From contig DAHVAR010000062.1 of the NCBI GenBank assembly GCA_027314515.1, forward strand, positions 1 through 44,406: a DNA stretch of 44,406 nt, written 5' to 3'. Numbering within the stretch: position 1 is the first letter of the stretch; each line of letters starts with the position of its first letter. Below are positions 29,862 through 38,205 of the stretch, piece by piece. Under the pieces are notes generated by a model. It was not told the origin of the DNA, did no database searches, and worked only from the letters and a program-made list of their open reading frames with translations. The position numbers were made by a program, and so were the translations under genes. The stretch is from Actinomycetota bacterium (GTDB lineage: Bacteria > Actinomycetota > Actinomycetes > Streptosporangiales > Streptosporangiaceae).

Positions 29862-31670
29862 GTGACTGCCAAGCGCGTCTATCTCAGCACCACGATTCCG
29901 TACGTGAACTCCCGCCCGCATCTCGGGTATGCACTGGAGGCCGTCCAGGCCGACGTGCTCGCCCGGCATCACCGCCGGATCGGCGACGAGGTGCGCTTGC
30001 AGAGCGGGACGGACGACAACTCTCTCAAGAACGTCATCGCCGCTGACCGCCACGGGATCAGCACCAGGGAACTGGTCAACCGCAATGCCAGCGCGTTCGC
30101 CGCGCTAGCTGAGCAGCTATCGCTGAGCCTGGACGACTTCGTCCGTACCAGCAGCGATCCGCGGCACCGGCCCGGTGTGGAGCGGCTCTGGCGGGCCTGC
30201 GCGGCACGCGGAGACCTGTACCGCAAGGTTTACGAGGGCCTGTACTGCGTCGGCTGCGAGCAGTTCTACGCCGAAGCGGAGCTGTCCGATGGCCGCTGCC
30301 CCGACCATGGCACTGCGGCTGAGCTGGTCGCCGAAGAGAACTGGTTCTTCCGGCTGTCCAGGTATGCCGGCCGGCTCGCCGAGCTGATCAGCACGGGCGA
30401 GCTGCGGATCGAGCCGGCCAGCCGGCGCAACGAGGTGCTCGGTTTCATTGCCGGCGGTCTCGAGGACTTCAGCGCGTCCCGCTCGGTCGCCCGTGCCCGC
30501 GGCTGGGGCATCGGCGTGCCGGGTGACCCCAGCCAGGTCATCTACGTCTGGTGGGACGCGCTCGGCAATTACATCACCTCGCTCAATGCGGGCGCCCCGC
30601 CGCCGCGCGACGCCGACTACCAGCGCTGGTGGGTGAACGCGGACCGGCGGGTGCACCTGATCGGCAAGGGGGTGCTGCGGTTCCACGCCGTCTACTGGCC
30701 GGCCATCCTGCTGTCGGCTGGCCAGCCCTTGCCGACAGAGATCTTCGTACACGACTACCTCACCGTCGACGGCGCCAGGATCAGCAAGTCGGCGCCAACG
30801 GGAACCGCGGACAGCACCGACCCGGCCGTGCTGAGCGCCGGCTACGGCGCCGATGCCGTGCGCTGGTGGCTGTTGCGTGACGTGCCGCGGGCCGGCGACA
30901 CCGACTTCAGCGTCGGCAAGCTGATCGCGCGCGCCAACGAAGACCTCGCTAATGGCCTCGGCACCCTGGTCAGCAGGGTGGTATCAGTGGCGCATTCGTA
31001 CCGGGACGGCGCGGTGCGCCCGGGTAGCCGCCCAGGCGGGACCAGCCGGTGGCTGGCCGCTTCCGCTGATCGCCGCGGCAGCCGCGGGTCAGCCTGGCCA
31101 GCCGCGGCGGCCGACCGCTCCGACGATGCGCTACTACCAGACTGGCCGGCAGACGCGACCGCGCTGCGCGCGGCCATCGAGCGGACGCCTGACGCGGTGG
31201 CGAATGCGCTGGCCAGGTTTGACTTCCGGGCAGCCGCCCGAGCGGTGTTCGAGATCGTCGAGGAGGCCAACCGTTACGTCGAGACGGCGCAGCCGTGGCA
31301 ACTGGGCAAGGCAGAGCGAGCCGGGAACGCGGCTGCGGGCGAGCGGCTTGACCAGGTACTCGGCGCCCTGATCACGGCTTGTCAGGTGCTAGCTGCGGAG
31401 ATCTGGCCGTTCCTGCCCGACCTGGCGGCCAGGATCGCGGTGGCATCCAGCGAATCCGGCGGACGGCTGCCCAAGCCGCAGCCGGTGTTCCCGCGGATCG
31501 AGTTCCCGGCCGGCCCGCAGCCGCATCGGCAGTATCCTGCCCTGGCGGCGCTACCGTCGCCGGCGCCGGGCCGGCGCGACGGCGGCGTCCCTGCCGTCCG
31601 GGCCAGCCAGCCGCACCAGGCGGCCTCCGGACCAGGCCGCGAGAAGGCGAGTGAGGTCGCACGGTGCTGA
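29862..31670 (+). CDS. metG: Methionyl-tRNA synthetase
   Basis: 602 residues; class I synthetase charging tRNA-Met. The HIGH motif is PHLGYA (H20-Y23), the KMSKS motif is the variant RISKS (about 306-310), and a zinc knuckle is formed by C129, C132, C146 and H149. WWDALGNYI and GADAVRWWLLR are typical, and NRYVETAQPWQLGK carries the anticodon-binding Trp. A Pro/Arg/Ser-rich insert follows YRDG, and the last 70 residues are disordered. The sequence is rather divergent, so a second MetRS elsewhere is possible. GTG 29862 has AGGAGG five bases upstream, which the leader RNA can hide. It overlaps the next gene by seven bases. Confidence 0.92.
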   Translation: MTAKRVYLSTTIPYVNSRPHLGYALEAVQADVLARHHRRIGDEVRLQSGTDDNSLKNVIAADRHGISTRELVNRNASAFAALAEQLSLSLDDFVRTSSDPRHRPGVERLWRACAARGDLYRKVYEGLYCVGCEQFYAEAELSDGRCPDHGTAAELVAEENWFFRLSRYAGRLAELISTGELRIEPASRRNEVLGFIAGGLEDFSASRSVARARGWGIGVPGDPSQVIYVWWDALGNYITSLNAGAPPPRDADYQRWWVNADRRVHLIGKGVLRFHAVYWPAILLSAGQPLPTEIFVHDYLTVDGARISKSAPTGTADSTDPAVLSAGYGADAVRWWLLRDVPRAGDTDFSVGKLIARANEDLANGLGTLVSRVVSVAHSYRDGAVRPGSRPGGTSRWLAASADRRGSRGSAWPAAAADRSDDALLPDWPADATALRAAIERTPDAVANALARFDFRAAARAVFEIVEEANRYVETAQPWQLGKAERAGNAAAGERLDQVLGALITACQVLAAEIWPFLPDLAARIAVASSESGGRLPKPQPVFPRIEFPAGPQPHRQYPALAALPSPAPGRRDGGVPAVRASQPHQAASGPGREKASEVARC

Positions 31671-32590
31671 GTCAGCCGGTCGTGATCTGGGTGCCGACTG
31701 AGCCGGTGGCCCGCGCCCTGACCGGGCTCGCCGGAGCGAGTGTCGAGGTGCGCGTCCCGGATGGCGGGGACCTGCCGGCCTCGGCGGCCGAGGTGGAGTT
31801 CTACGTGCCGCCGTTCTTCCCCCGCCCGGCCGCGATGGCCGCCATGGCGCGGATGCCCAAGCTCAAGGTGGTGCAGACGCTCACGGCCGGCTTCGAAGCC
31901 GTGCGGCCGTACGTGCCAGCCGGCGCGGTCCTGTGCAATGCCCGCGGGGTGCACGACGCCAGCACTGCCGAGTGGGTGGTTGCTGCCACCCTGGCGGCGA
32001 TCCGCCAGTTCCCGTACTTTGCCGCGGAGCAGGCGGCCGCCCGGTGGAGCTACCGGCCTACCGGCTGCCTGGCCGGCAAGACGGTGCTGATCGTCGGCTA
32101 CGGTTCGATCGGCCAGGCCGTCGAGCGCCGGCTGGCGGGCTTCGAGGTGCGCATCCTGCGGGTCGCCAGGACCGCCAGGGCGCAGGTCAGCCCGGTGTCC
32201 GAGCTTCCGGGCCTGCTGCCGGAGGCCGATGTCGTGATCTTGCTGGCGCCCGTCACCGGCGAGACGGTGGGTATGGTCGACGCCGCTTTCCTGGCCCGGA
32301 TGAAGGACGGGGCGCTGCTGGTCAATGCCGCTCGGGGCGTTCTGGTCGTGACGGACGACCTGGTCGCCGAAGTCGCCGCCGGCCGCTTGCCGGTCGCCCT
32401 GGACGTCACCGATCCGGAACCGCTGCCGCCGGGGCACCGGCTGTGGACGCTGCCCAATGTGCTGATCACGCCGCACGTCGGTGCCTCCACTCCGGTCTCG
32501 GCCAGCACGGCTCAGCGGTTCGTCATGGAGCAGGCCGAGCGGTACCTGAGCGGTCAGCCGCTACTGAACGTGATCACTGGAGATTACTGA
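31664..32590 (+). CDS. D-2-hydroxyacid dehydrogenase family protein
   Basis: 308 residues. NAD-dependent oxidoreductase of the D-isomer 2-hydroxyacid family. The nucleotide loop is VGYGSIGQAVE. The catalytic Arg is in VNAARGVLV, the Glu in DVTDPEPLP and the His in ITPHVGAS. The N-terminal half is short and Ala-rich. The substrate (2-oxoacid, phosphoglycerate or a vitamin precursor) cannot be told. Its GTG lies inside the end of metG, with GAGG seven bases upstream, so it is cotranslated with metG and would share the metG leader control. Confidence 0.88.
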   Translation: MLSQPVVIWVPTEPVARALTGLAGASVEVRVPDGGDLPASAAEVEFYVPPFFPRPAAMAAMARMPKLKVVQTLTAGFEAVRPYVPAGAVLCNARGVHDASTAEWVVAATLAAIRQFPYFAAEQAAARWSYRPTGCLAGKTVLIVGYGSIGQAVERRLAGFEVRILRVARTARAQVSPVSELPGLLPEADVVILLAPVTGETVGMVDAAFLARMKDGALLVNAARGVLVVTDDLVAEVAAGRLPVALDVTDPEPLPPGHRLWTLPNVLITPHVGASTPVSASTAQRFVMEQAERYLSGQPLLNVITGDY

Positions 32591-32907
32591 TTTCTCAGGT
32601 CAAAGGTCAGAGCCTCGGTAGCAAATGGGCACCAAGTTGTCGCCGTGTGTAGCCCCAACCTCAATCGAAGCGTGACCTGGCGGCCATAGAGTTCTTGGGC
32701 TTCACTGAATTCACAGACCATGAAACGCTCCCGGCAGGCCCGTCTTACCTGCTGGGACTAGTGGCACCGGCTGCACCGCCGCGTGCTGCCGTCGCTCAAT
32801 GACGAGTCGCAGGCATGACCTCCCTGCGCGGCACGCGGCCGGCGGTGCCCGCTGATGTGGCTTTGCAAGTGCGGTCGCGCCACGGGACGCGGCCGGCAGG
32901 AGGTCAG
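32591..32907. other. Intergenic stretch without a recognised gene
   Basis: No good reading frame, tRNA or known riboswitch core was seen. The first 130 bases are less GC-rich than the surroundings. It precedes the small frame coupled to the PAS-GGDEF-EAL gene and presumably holds its promoter, but no convincing -10/-35 pair was found. Confidence 0.5.
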
Positions 32908-32955
32908 GTGCACGCACGCCCGGCGCAGGCGATGGCATCCGCCGCGGTCCGATGA
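32908..32955 (+). CDS. Possible upstream ORF coupled to the PAS-GGDEF-EAL gene
   Basis: Fifteen codons from GTG 32908, reading VHARPAQAMASAAVR, with a full AGGAGGT three bases upstream. Its stop TGA overlaps the ATG of the next gene (ATGA). That gene has no Shine-Dalgarno of its own, so it may be translated by ribosomes finishing this frame. No family is recognised. Coupling is inferred. Confidence 0.4.
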   Translation: MHARPAQAMASAAVR

Positions 32956-35774
32956 GCGGATTCCCGCTTGCGTGGACGGCTGCCGGGCTGTTGCTTGCCA
33001 TCGCGTCCGTCGCGCTGCTGATCCGCCGGTTCCGCCAGGGCGACCGGGGTGACTCGGTCAGCAGGTGGCTGGCCGTTGCTGCCGCCGCCTGGGGGGCGGC
33101 ATTCGCAGCGCGAGGGTCCGGCGCCGGCGCGGTGACGGAGGCAGTTCAGCTCACGCTCACCGACCTGCTCGCCTTGCTGGGGCTGCCTGCCATCGGCGTC
33201 GCCTTCCTGCGGCTGGCCCAGGCTCGGCGCGGCGAGGCCAATGTCCGGCTGGACAGTCTCAGCCGGGGCTGGGGCTCGGGCCAGGTGACCGACGGCTGCC
33301 TGCTCGCAGTGTCGGTCTTCAGCGTCGGCTGGGTCGCTCTGCTGAGACACGCGTACCTAGCCAGCGGGGTCGGGCCAGGCGACTTCGTCGTCGACCTCAT
33401 CCACCCGGTCGCCGACCTCGCCGTGCTCGGCGGCTCACTCTGGCTGGCTGTCCAGGCCGGACGCCGCGCGGTCATTCCGTACCTTGCGCTGTGCGCCGCG
33501 ACGGCCGGCGACTTCCTTGCCGTTCAGGCGCGGGTCAGCGGCATGCAGCCCGGCGCATGGGCGCAGGCTGCCTGGATCGCATCGATCGCGCTGCTCGGCG
33601 CAAGCGGCCTGGCAGGCAGCGCTCTGGCGCGCAAGTCTGACGGCGAGCCTGACGGCGTTCCGGCCAGCAGGCCCGACGGCGTTCCGGCCAGCAAGCCGGC
33701 CAGCGGGCTTGCGGTCCAAACCCCTGCTGCCAGTCCGCCGATGACCACCGTGGTCGCGCTGACGGCGGCCGGTGTCACGGCTGTCGCTTCGCTGATCTTC
33801 GGTGCCGTGACCTGGGGGCGCAGCGGGACGCTCCCGGTGGTCCTTGGCGGCCTGCTGGCGCTTCTCCTGATCGCACGCATCGGCGGGCTGCTCCGGCAGA
33901 CGACGACCTTCGCCGCGCTGGCCGATAACGCCGGCAGCCAGTTCCACCAGCTGGCTGATCGCACGAGTGATGTGGTGCTGCTATGCGACGCGGCGGGCTT
34001 GATCAGTTACGTGAGCTCCGCGGTCGCGCGGTACGGCTATGCGCCGGACGGGCTGTCCGGCACCGCGCTGCCTGACCTGATCCATCCCGACGACCTGCCG
34101 GCCGTGACCGAGATAGCCGCCGCCGTCTGCGCGGGTGCGACCGTCCCGGCCGGCAGCCTCGCCTGCCGGGTGCGGGCATCCGATGGCACCTGGCGTCACG
34201 TGCATGCGACGGTGTCCCGGTACCGTCAGCCGGGCCGGCCGGCCCCGCTGCTCGTGACAGCCAGGGATGTCAGCGACCAGGTGGCGCTGCGCCAGCAGGT
34301 GACGCACCTGACCTTCCACGACGGCCTGACCGGCCTGCCGAACCGCTCGTACCTGGAGGAGCGAGCCAAGGACTTGCTAGCTCGGCATCGCGAGCCGCGG
34401 GAACTGCGGACGGCGGACGGCGCCCTGCGGACTGGGGCCATCTTCGTGGACCTCGACGACTTCACCGCCATCAACGACTCGGCCGGCCACGGGGCAGGCG
34501 ACCTGGTGCTGGCCGAGGTCGGCCGCAGGCTGCGCGGCGTCGTGCCCGTTCATGACACGGTCGCGCGATGGGGCGGCGACGAGTTCGCGGTACTGATCGA
34601 GAACGCGGCAAGCCCGCAGGAGATCGTCGACATCGCCGAGCGAGTGGCCGGCGCGATCGAAGCAGAGCCGTTCGGAGTGGCTGGCCGGGAAATGTCGATC
34701 ACCGCCAGCCTGGGCGTGGCATTCGACGATCCGGACGTGGCCGAGCACTTGCTGCGCAACGCCGACCTGGCCATGTCCAGGGCCAAGGACGCTGGCGGCG
34801 GCCGGGTGGAAGTCTTCGCGGCGCACATGCACGCCGATGTCATGCGGCGGCTCGAGCTTGCCTCAGGCCTGCGGGCGGCGATCGATGAGGGCAGCCTTGG
34901 CCTGGAGTACCAGCCGGTAGTGGAGCTGTCCACGTCGCGCGTCCTCAGTGTCGAGGCCCTGGTCCGCTGGTCGAGGGACGGCGAGCGGGTCCGGCCCGCC
35001 GAGTTCCTCAGCATCGCTGAGGATTCCGGGCTCATCGTTCCGCTCGGTGCCAGTGTGCTGCGAGAGGCATGTCAGCAGGCAGCCCGGTGGCGTGAGTCAG
35101 GCTGGCCGGTCGGGCTCGCGGTCAACTTCTCGCTCCGCCAGGTCCGCGCTGCCGGGTTTGCCGAGTGGGTGCTGACCACGCTGGATGACAGCGGCCTGTC
35201 GCGATCCGCCCTGACGCTGGAAGTTACCGAGCGAGTGCTGATCGAGGTCGATGACGAGGTCATGGACGGGCTCGCGATGCTGCGGCGGCTCGGCGTCCGG
35301 CTGGCAATCGACGACTTCGGTACCGGCTATGCGTCGCTGGCCTACCTGCGTCAGCTGCCGGTGGACATCATCAAGATCGACCCGTCCTTCGTGGCCGGCC
35401 TTGGCGCGGACGGGACCCTGGCCATGCTGACGCGGACCATCGTGCAGATCGGCCACGATCTCGGCATAGAGATCGTCGCCGAGGGAATCGAACGGCCCGA
35501 GCAGCTTGAGTTGCTCCGCGCTATGGGATGCGGACTCGGGCAGGGTTACCTGGTCGGCCGCCCGATGCCGGCATCCGGTATCGAGGCGCTGCTTGGCCAG
35601 TTCGCTGACCTCAATGCCGCGGATGACCAAGTCGAGCGCGGTGGCGCGGGGGAGCGAGACGACCAGGCTGGCCGGCCCGGCCCCGGCGACCGGGACGACG
35701 ACCGGCCCGGCCGGGCTGCGCAGGGCAGCGGACCAGGAGCCGCTGACACGGCAGCGGCAGCTCCGGCCGGGTAA
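32952..35774 (+). CDS. Membrane PAS-GGDEF-EAL protein, c-di-GMP turnover
   Basis: 940 residues. About the first 320 hold several membrane helices with a Pro/Ser/Gly-rich loop. Next comes a PAS domain (about 335-450: ADRTSDVVLLCDAAGLISYVS...DVSDQ), a GGDEF domain (RWGGDEF, G541-F545; loop DLDDFTAIND; no RxxD inhibitory site), then an EAL domain (EAL 668-670, VNFS, LEVTERVL, DDFGTGYAS from 787, IKIDPSF, AEGIE, GQGY). Both catalytic sites look complete. The C-terminal 50 residues are Gly/Asp/Arg-rich. It may make or break c-di-GMP in response to a PAS-sensed signal. A 24-bp duplication lies in the loop at 33651-33698. Confidence 0.9.
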   Translation: MSGFPLAWTAAGLLLAIASVALLIRRFRQGDRGDSVSRWLAVAAAAWGAAFAARGSGAGAVTEAVQLTLTDLLALLGLPAIGVAFLRLAQARRGEANVRLDSLSRGWGSGQVTDGCLLAVSVFSVGWVALLRHAYLASGVGPGDFVVDLIHPVADLAVLGGSLWLAVQAGRRAVIPYLALCAATAGDFLAVQARVSGMQPGAWAQAAWIASIALLGASGLAGSALARKSDGEPDGVPASRPDGVPASKPASGLAVQTPAASPPMTTVVALTAAGVTAVASLIFGAVTWGRSGTLPVVLGGLLALLLIARIGGLLRQTTTFAALADNAGSQFHQLADRTSDVVLLCDAAGLISYVSSAVARYGYAPDGLSGTALPDLIHPDDLPAVTEIAAAVCAGATVPAGSLACRVRASDGTWRHVHATVSRYRQPGRPAPLLVTARDVSDQVALRQQVTHLTFHDGLTGLPNRSYLEERAKDLLARHREPRELRTADGALRTGAIFVDLDDFTAINDSAGHGAGDLVLAEVGRRLRGVVPVHDTVARWGGDEFAVLIENAASPQEIVDIAERVAGAIEAEPFGVAGREMSITASLGVAFDDPDVAEHLLRNADLAMSRAKDAGGGRVEVFAAHMHADVMRRLELASGLRAAIDEGSLGLEYQPVVELSTSRVLSVEALVRWSRDGERVRPAEFLSIAEDSGLIVPLGASVLREACQQAARWRESGWPVGLAVNFSLRQVRAAGFAEWVLTTLDDSGLSRSALTLEVTERVLIEVDDEVMDGLAMLRRLGVRLAIDDFGTGYASLAYLRQLPVDIIKIDPSFVAGLGADGTLAMLTRTIVQIGHDLGIEIVAEGIERPEQLELLRAMGCGLGQGYLVGRPMPASGIEALLGQFADLNAADDQVERGGAGERDDQAGRPGPGDRDDDRPGRAAQGSGPGAADTAAAAPAG
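33651..33698. repeat. 24-bp tandem duplication in the PAS-GGDEF-EAL gene
   Basis: Two nearly exact copies, beginning GACGGCGTTCCGGCCAGCA, code for DGVPASRP and DGVPASKP in a loop between membrane segments. Confidence 0.75.
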
Positions 35775-35797
35775 TGCCCGGCTGCGGCCAGATGAAC

Positions 35798-35819
35798 GCC
35801 CGGTTCACTTGAACGGGGC
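35798..35819. terminator. Possible stem-loop terminator between convergent genes
   Basis: GCCCGGTTCA and TGAACGGGGC pair except for one position and lie between the ends of the GGDEF-EAL and TetR genes. There is no T-run. Confidence 0.35.
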
Positions 35820-35875
35820 TCGGACTAGGTGGCCGGCTGGAGCGTGGCCCGTTCCCTCGATGATGCGGCCGGTTG

Positions 35876-36424
35876 TCAGTTGAGTCGAGCCGTGACCGCC
35901 TGCACGATCAGGTCGAGCCCGTATTCGAAATCGCGGTCAGCGTCCGCGGGATCGTCGCCGGCTGCCCGGCCAGGCCCGGCCCCGGCCTCGCGCAGCAGCG
36001 AGCCCAGGACATAGGCGGCGAGCGCGCGCGCGATCCGGACCGCGTCGGGTTCGCCGAATCCCGCTCTCCGCAGGGTGGCGAGCGCCCGCTCGGCGGCCCG
36101 CGTCATGCTGGCCGGGGCGGGTCGCCGCGACACCGCGACCATCGCGCATCGCGGGTGCGCCCTCGCGACCTGGCGGAAGGCCCGTATCTGTGCCCGCAGG
36201 TCATCCTGCCAGTTCGGCTGCGGCGTGAAGGTGCCCGCGATACCGGACATGACCTCGGCGCCGACTGCATCCAGCAGCGCTTTCCTGGAGGGAACGTAGT
36301 TGTACAGCGAGATCAGTCCGCAGCCCAGCTCGGTTGCCAGGCGCGGCATCGAGACTGCTTCGACCCCGTCCGCCTCGATCATCGTGACGGCGGCGGCGGT
36401 CACGGTCTTGCGCGATAACTGCAT
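35876..36424 (-). CDS. TetR-family transcriptional regulator
   Basis: 182 residues from ATG 36424. The N-terminal helix-turn-helix is typical: MQLSRKTVTAAAVTMIEADG, VEAVSMPRLATELGCGLISLYNYVPSRKALL. The C-terminal ligand domain is of the tetracycline-repressor-like kind; its ligand is unknown. The start is set by family alignment and by TAGGTT (minus, 36437-36432) ending seven bases before the ATG, so it is leaderless; the frame open to 36556 is not used. The box overlaps a perfect 17-bp palindrome, so the gene probably represses itself and perhaps the divergent DUF2630 gene. Confidence 0.88.
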   Translation of the reverse strand: MQLSRKTVTAAAVTMIEADGVEAVSMPRLATELGCGLISLYNYVPSRKALLDAVGAEVMSGIAGTFTPQPNWQDDLRAQIRAFRQVARAHPRCAMVAVSRRPAPASMTRAAERALATLRRAGFGEPDAVRIARALAAYVLGSLLREAGAGPGRAAGDDPADADRDFEYGLDLIVQAVTARLN

Positions 36425-36433
36425 GGCGCCGAA

Positions 36434-36450
36434 CCTACCCGGCGGGTAGG
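36434..36450. promoter_or_regulatory. Palindromic operator CCTACCCG-G-CGGGTAGG, with tetR -10
   Basis: Perfect 8-bp arms around one central base, nine bases upstream of the tetR ATG. The minus-strand -10 TAGGTT (36437-36432) overlaps one arm, and a plus-strand TAGGAC (36447-36452) overlaps the other. This is the layout expected of a self-controlling TetR repressor that also blocks the divergent gene. Confidence 0.65.
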
Positions 36451-36515
36451 ACACCGGCGCGGCGGCGGGCAGCCCGCATGGGAGGATGGGCGAAGCCGCG
36501 AGGAAGGACCAGCGA

Positions 36516-36761
36516 ATGGACGACAAGGAGATCCTGCGCACCATCGACGACCTCATCCAGACCGAGCATGACTTGCGTGCCAGGCTGGCTGCCGGTCAGC
36601 TGACCACGCAGGAGGAGCACGAGCAACTCCGCGCCGCGGAGGACCAACTGGACCAGTGCTGGGACTTGCTGCGGCAGCGGCGGGCCAGGCGCGAGTTCGG
36701 CGAGGACCCGCGCGGCACCGCGCCTCGGCCGGTCAGCGAGGTCGAGGAGTATCTGCAGTAG
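36516..36761 (+). CDS. DUF2630 family small protein
   Basis: 81 residues. MDDKEILRTIDDLIQTEHDL, then [25 protein letters not shown] and the terminal VEEYLQ match the DUF2630 family of short acidic helical actinobacterial proteins of unknown function. ATG 36516 has AAGGA upstream and gives the family N-terminus. It is divergent from tetR across the palindrome and may be under its control. Known members give no biochemical clue. Confidence 0.85.
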   Translation: MDDKEILRTIDDLIQTEHDLRARLAAGQLTTQEEHEQLRAAEDQLDQCWDLLRQRRARREFGEDPRGTAPRPVSEVEEYLQ

Positions 36762-36869
36762 GCAGGGGCTCCGGCGCCTGCAGGGGCCGTCGAGAACGGT
36801 CTCCGCTCGCCGCGATAGGTGTGCTCCGACGGCGGGAGCACTGTCCGGATGACCGACGGGGAGCACGGG

Positions 36870-37748
36870 ATGCGCATCGCCAGGTTCGCGGTAGGGGATG
36901 AGGTCGGCTACGGGGTTGTGGTCGACGACTCGACGGCCGGCGCAAATGGCACCGGGGCCGTGCAGCCGTCCGGGCCAGTGCAGCCGTCCGGGCCAGTGCA
37001 GCCCCCCGATGGCGCAGGCGGTGCCGGGCTGAGCGTCTCGGAGATAGCCGGGCACCCGTTCGCTCCGGGCACGGACGGCCCGAAGCTGACCGGCGCGCGC
37101 TATCCGATCGAGGACGTCAGGCTGCTTGCTCCGGTGCTGCCGAGCAAAATCGTGGCGATCGGCCGTAACTACGCCGAGCATGCCCGGGAGCTGGGCAATG
37201 AGATCCCGGCCGAGCCGCTGATCTTCCTCAAGCCGTCAACTGCGGTCGTCGGGCCGGGCGACGCGATAGTCCGGCCGGTCCAGCTGTCGAAAAAGGTCGA
37301 CTTCGAGGGGGAGCTGGCCATCGTCTTCGGGCGACTGTGCCGCGACGTGCCGCCAGCCAGGGTTCCTGAAGTGATCTTCGGCTATACCTGCGCCAACGAC
37401 GTTACGGCCCGTGACCTGCAAGCTAAGGACGGCCAGTGGACCAGGGCAAAGGGCTTCGATACCTTCTGTCCGCTCGGCCCCTGGATTGAGACCGGGCTCG
37501 ACCCTGCTGACGTGCAACTCACCACGACGGTGAATGGCCAGGTCAAGCAGGACTCGCGCACGTCGCTGCTGATCCACGACATCCCGGCGCTGGTGAGTTA
37601 CGTCACCGCGGTGATGACCATGCTGCCCGGTGACGTGCTGCTGACCGGCACGCCGGCCGGGGTCGGGCCGGTTGTCGCGGGCGATAGCGTCTCGGTCTAC
37701 GTCGAAGGCCTCGGTACCCTCACCAACCGTGTCGTGGACGCGAGCTGA
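36870..37748 (+). CDS. Fumarylacetoacetate hydrolase (FAH) family protein
   Basis: 292 residues from ATG 36870, with GGGGAG upstream. Metal-dependent C-C hydrolase/isomerase/decarboxylase of the FAH superfamily. The N-terminal domain is short (MRIARFAVGDEVGYGVV). The catalytic core shows IVAIGRNYAEHA, FLKPSTAVVGPG, the metal-binding EGELAIVFGR (paired Glu) and NDVTARDLQ (Asp), and LLTGTPAGVGP. The substrate is unknown; acylpyruvates or 2-hydroxyhepta-2,4-dienedioate are typical. Near its N-terminus an 18-bp tandem repeat adds VQPSGP units. In Streptomyces a close neighbour of this region is gltX, which is absent here. Confidence 0.88.
   Translation: MRIARFAVGDEVGYGVVVDDSTAGANGTGAVQPSGPVQPSGPVQPPDGAGGAGLSVSEIAGHPFAPGTDGPKLTGARYPIEDVRLLAPVLPSKIVAIGRNYAEHARELGNEIPAEPLIFLKPSTAVVGPGDAIVRPVQLSKKVDFEGELAIVFGRLCRDVPPARVPEVIFGYTCANDVTARDLQAKDGQWTRAKGFDTFCPLGPWIETGLDPADVQLTTTVNGQVKQDSRTSLLIHDIPALVSYVTAVMTMLPGDVLLTGTPAGVGPVVAGDSVSVYVEGLGTLTNRVVDAS
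36960..36995. repeat. 18-bp tandem duplication in the FAH gene
   Basis: GTGCAGCCGTCCGGGCCA occurs twice, plus a partial third copy, coding for VQPSGP in a loop before the catalytic domain. Confidence 0.8.
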
Positions 37749-37848
37749 TTCCGGGCAGCTCACGGGTTTGCCGGGAATATCAAGACTCAGCGGACGCTGC
37801 CGGCCGACCGGCGGCGCGCCGGCTGGCCAGCGCCGTGAACGGATCGCG

Positions 37849-37878
37849 TTGGCCCGCGCGTCTGGCTTCGGCTACACT
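37849..37878 (+). promoter_or_regulatory. Candidate promoter of tRNA-Gln
   Basis: TTGGCC (37849-37854), 18 bases, then TACACT (37873-37878). Transcription would begin near 37885, about 73 bases before the mature tRNA, within the 14-bp repeats. Confidence 0.4.
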
Positions 37879-37919
37879 GCACTGGCTGGATTGCACTGGT
37901 TCGATTGCACTGGTTCGAT
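37878..37919. repeat. 14-bp tandem repeat x3 upstream of tRNA-Gln
   Basis: TGCACTGGCTGGAT, then TGCACTGGTTCGAT twice, followed by a degenerate fourth copy. The array sits between the candidate promoter and the tRNA, so it would be in the 5' leader of the tRNA precursor. Confidence 0.75.
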
Positions 37920-37957
37920 TGCGCTGCGCGGTCGGGATGACCCGGACCGCGCTCCCA

Positions 37958-38029
37958 TGGGGTATGGGGTAATTGGCAGCCCGACGGGTTCTGGCCCCGT
38001 TAGTCTAGGTTCGAGTCCTGGTACCCCAG
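37958..38029 (+). tRNA. tRNA-Gln (anticodon CTG)
   Basis: 72 nt. Acceptor arm TGGGGTA pairs with TACCCCA, followed by discriminator G. The anticodon arm is ACGGG-TTCTGGC-CCCGT with CTG at the anticodon. The T arm has GGTTCGAGTCC. CCA is not encoded. With gatCAB in the window, it is probably charged first with Glu and then amidated. Confidence 0.95.
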
Positions 38030-38041
38030 CGCAGATGTGAT

Positions 38042-38074
38042 GAAGCGCGACCGCACGGACAGCGGTCGCGCTTC
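38042..38074 (+). terminator. Strong stem-loop terminator after tRNA-Gln
   Basis: GAAGCGCGACCGC and its exact complement form a 13-bp stem with a 7-base loop, followed by TTCC. It begins 12 bases after the tRNA. Confidence 0.75.
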
Positions 38075-38175
38075 TTCCGTGAAAGGCGCGCCGCGGGCTG
38101 GCCGTCTGCGACCTGGCTCGCCCGTGCGGGTTTGGCGGCGCTGGCTCGCCCCGCACGTGCATTGGCGGTGCTGGT

Positions 38176-38205
38176 TTGGCGGGAACTGCCGCAGTGCGCT
38201 AGCCT
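38176..38205 (+). promoter_or_regulatory. Candidate promoter of tRNA-Glu
   Basis: TTGGCG (38176-38181), 18 bases, then TAGCCT (38200-38205). It has the same spacing and a similar -35 to the tRNA-Gln candidate. It would leave a leader of about 93 nt. Confidence 0.35.

Noticed and set aside
29718-31670. Interpretation of metG as an antibiotic-resistant second MetRS
   Set aside because: The RISKS variant and divergence allow it, but nothing in the window shows a second copy or a resistance context.
32591-32951. c-di-GMP (GEMM) riboswitch before the PAS-GGDEF-EAL gene
   Set aside because: The conserved GEMM core and tetraloop receptor are not present.
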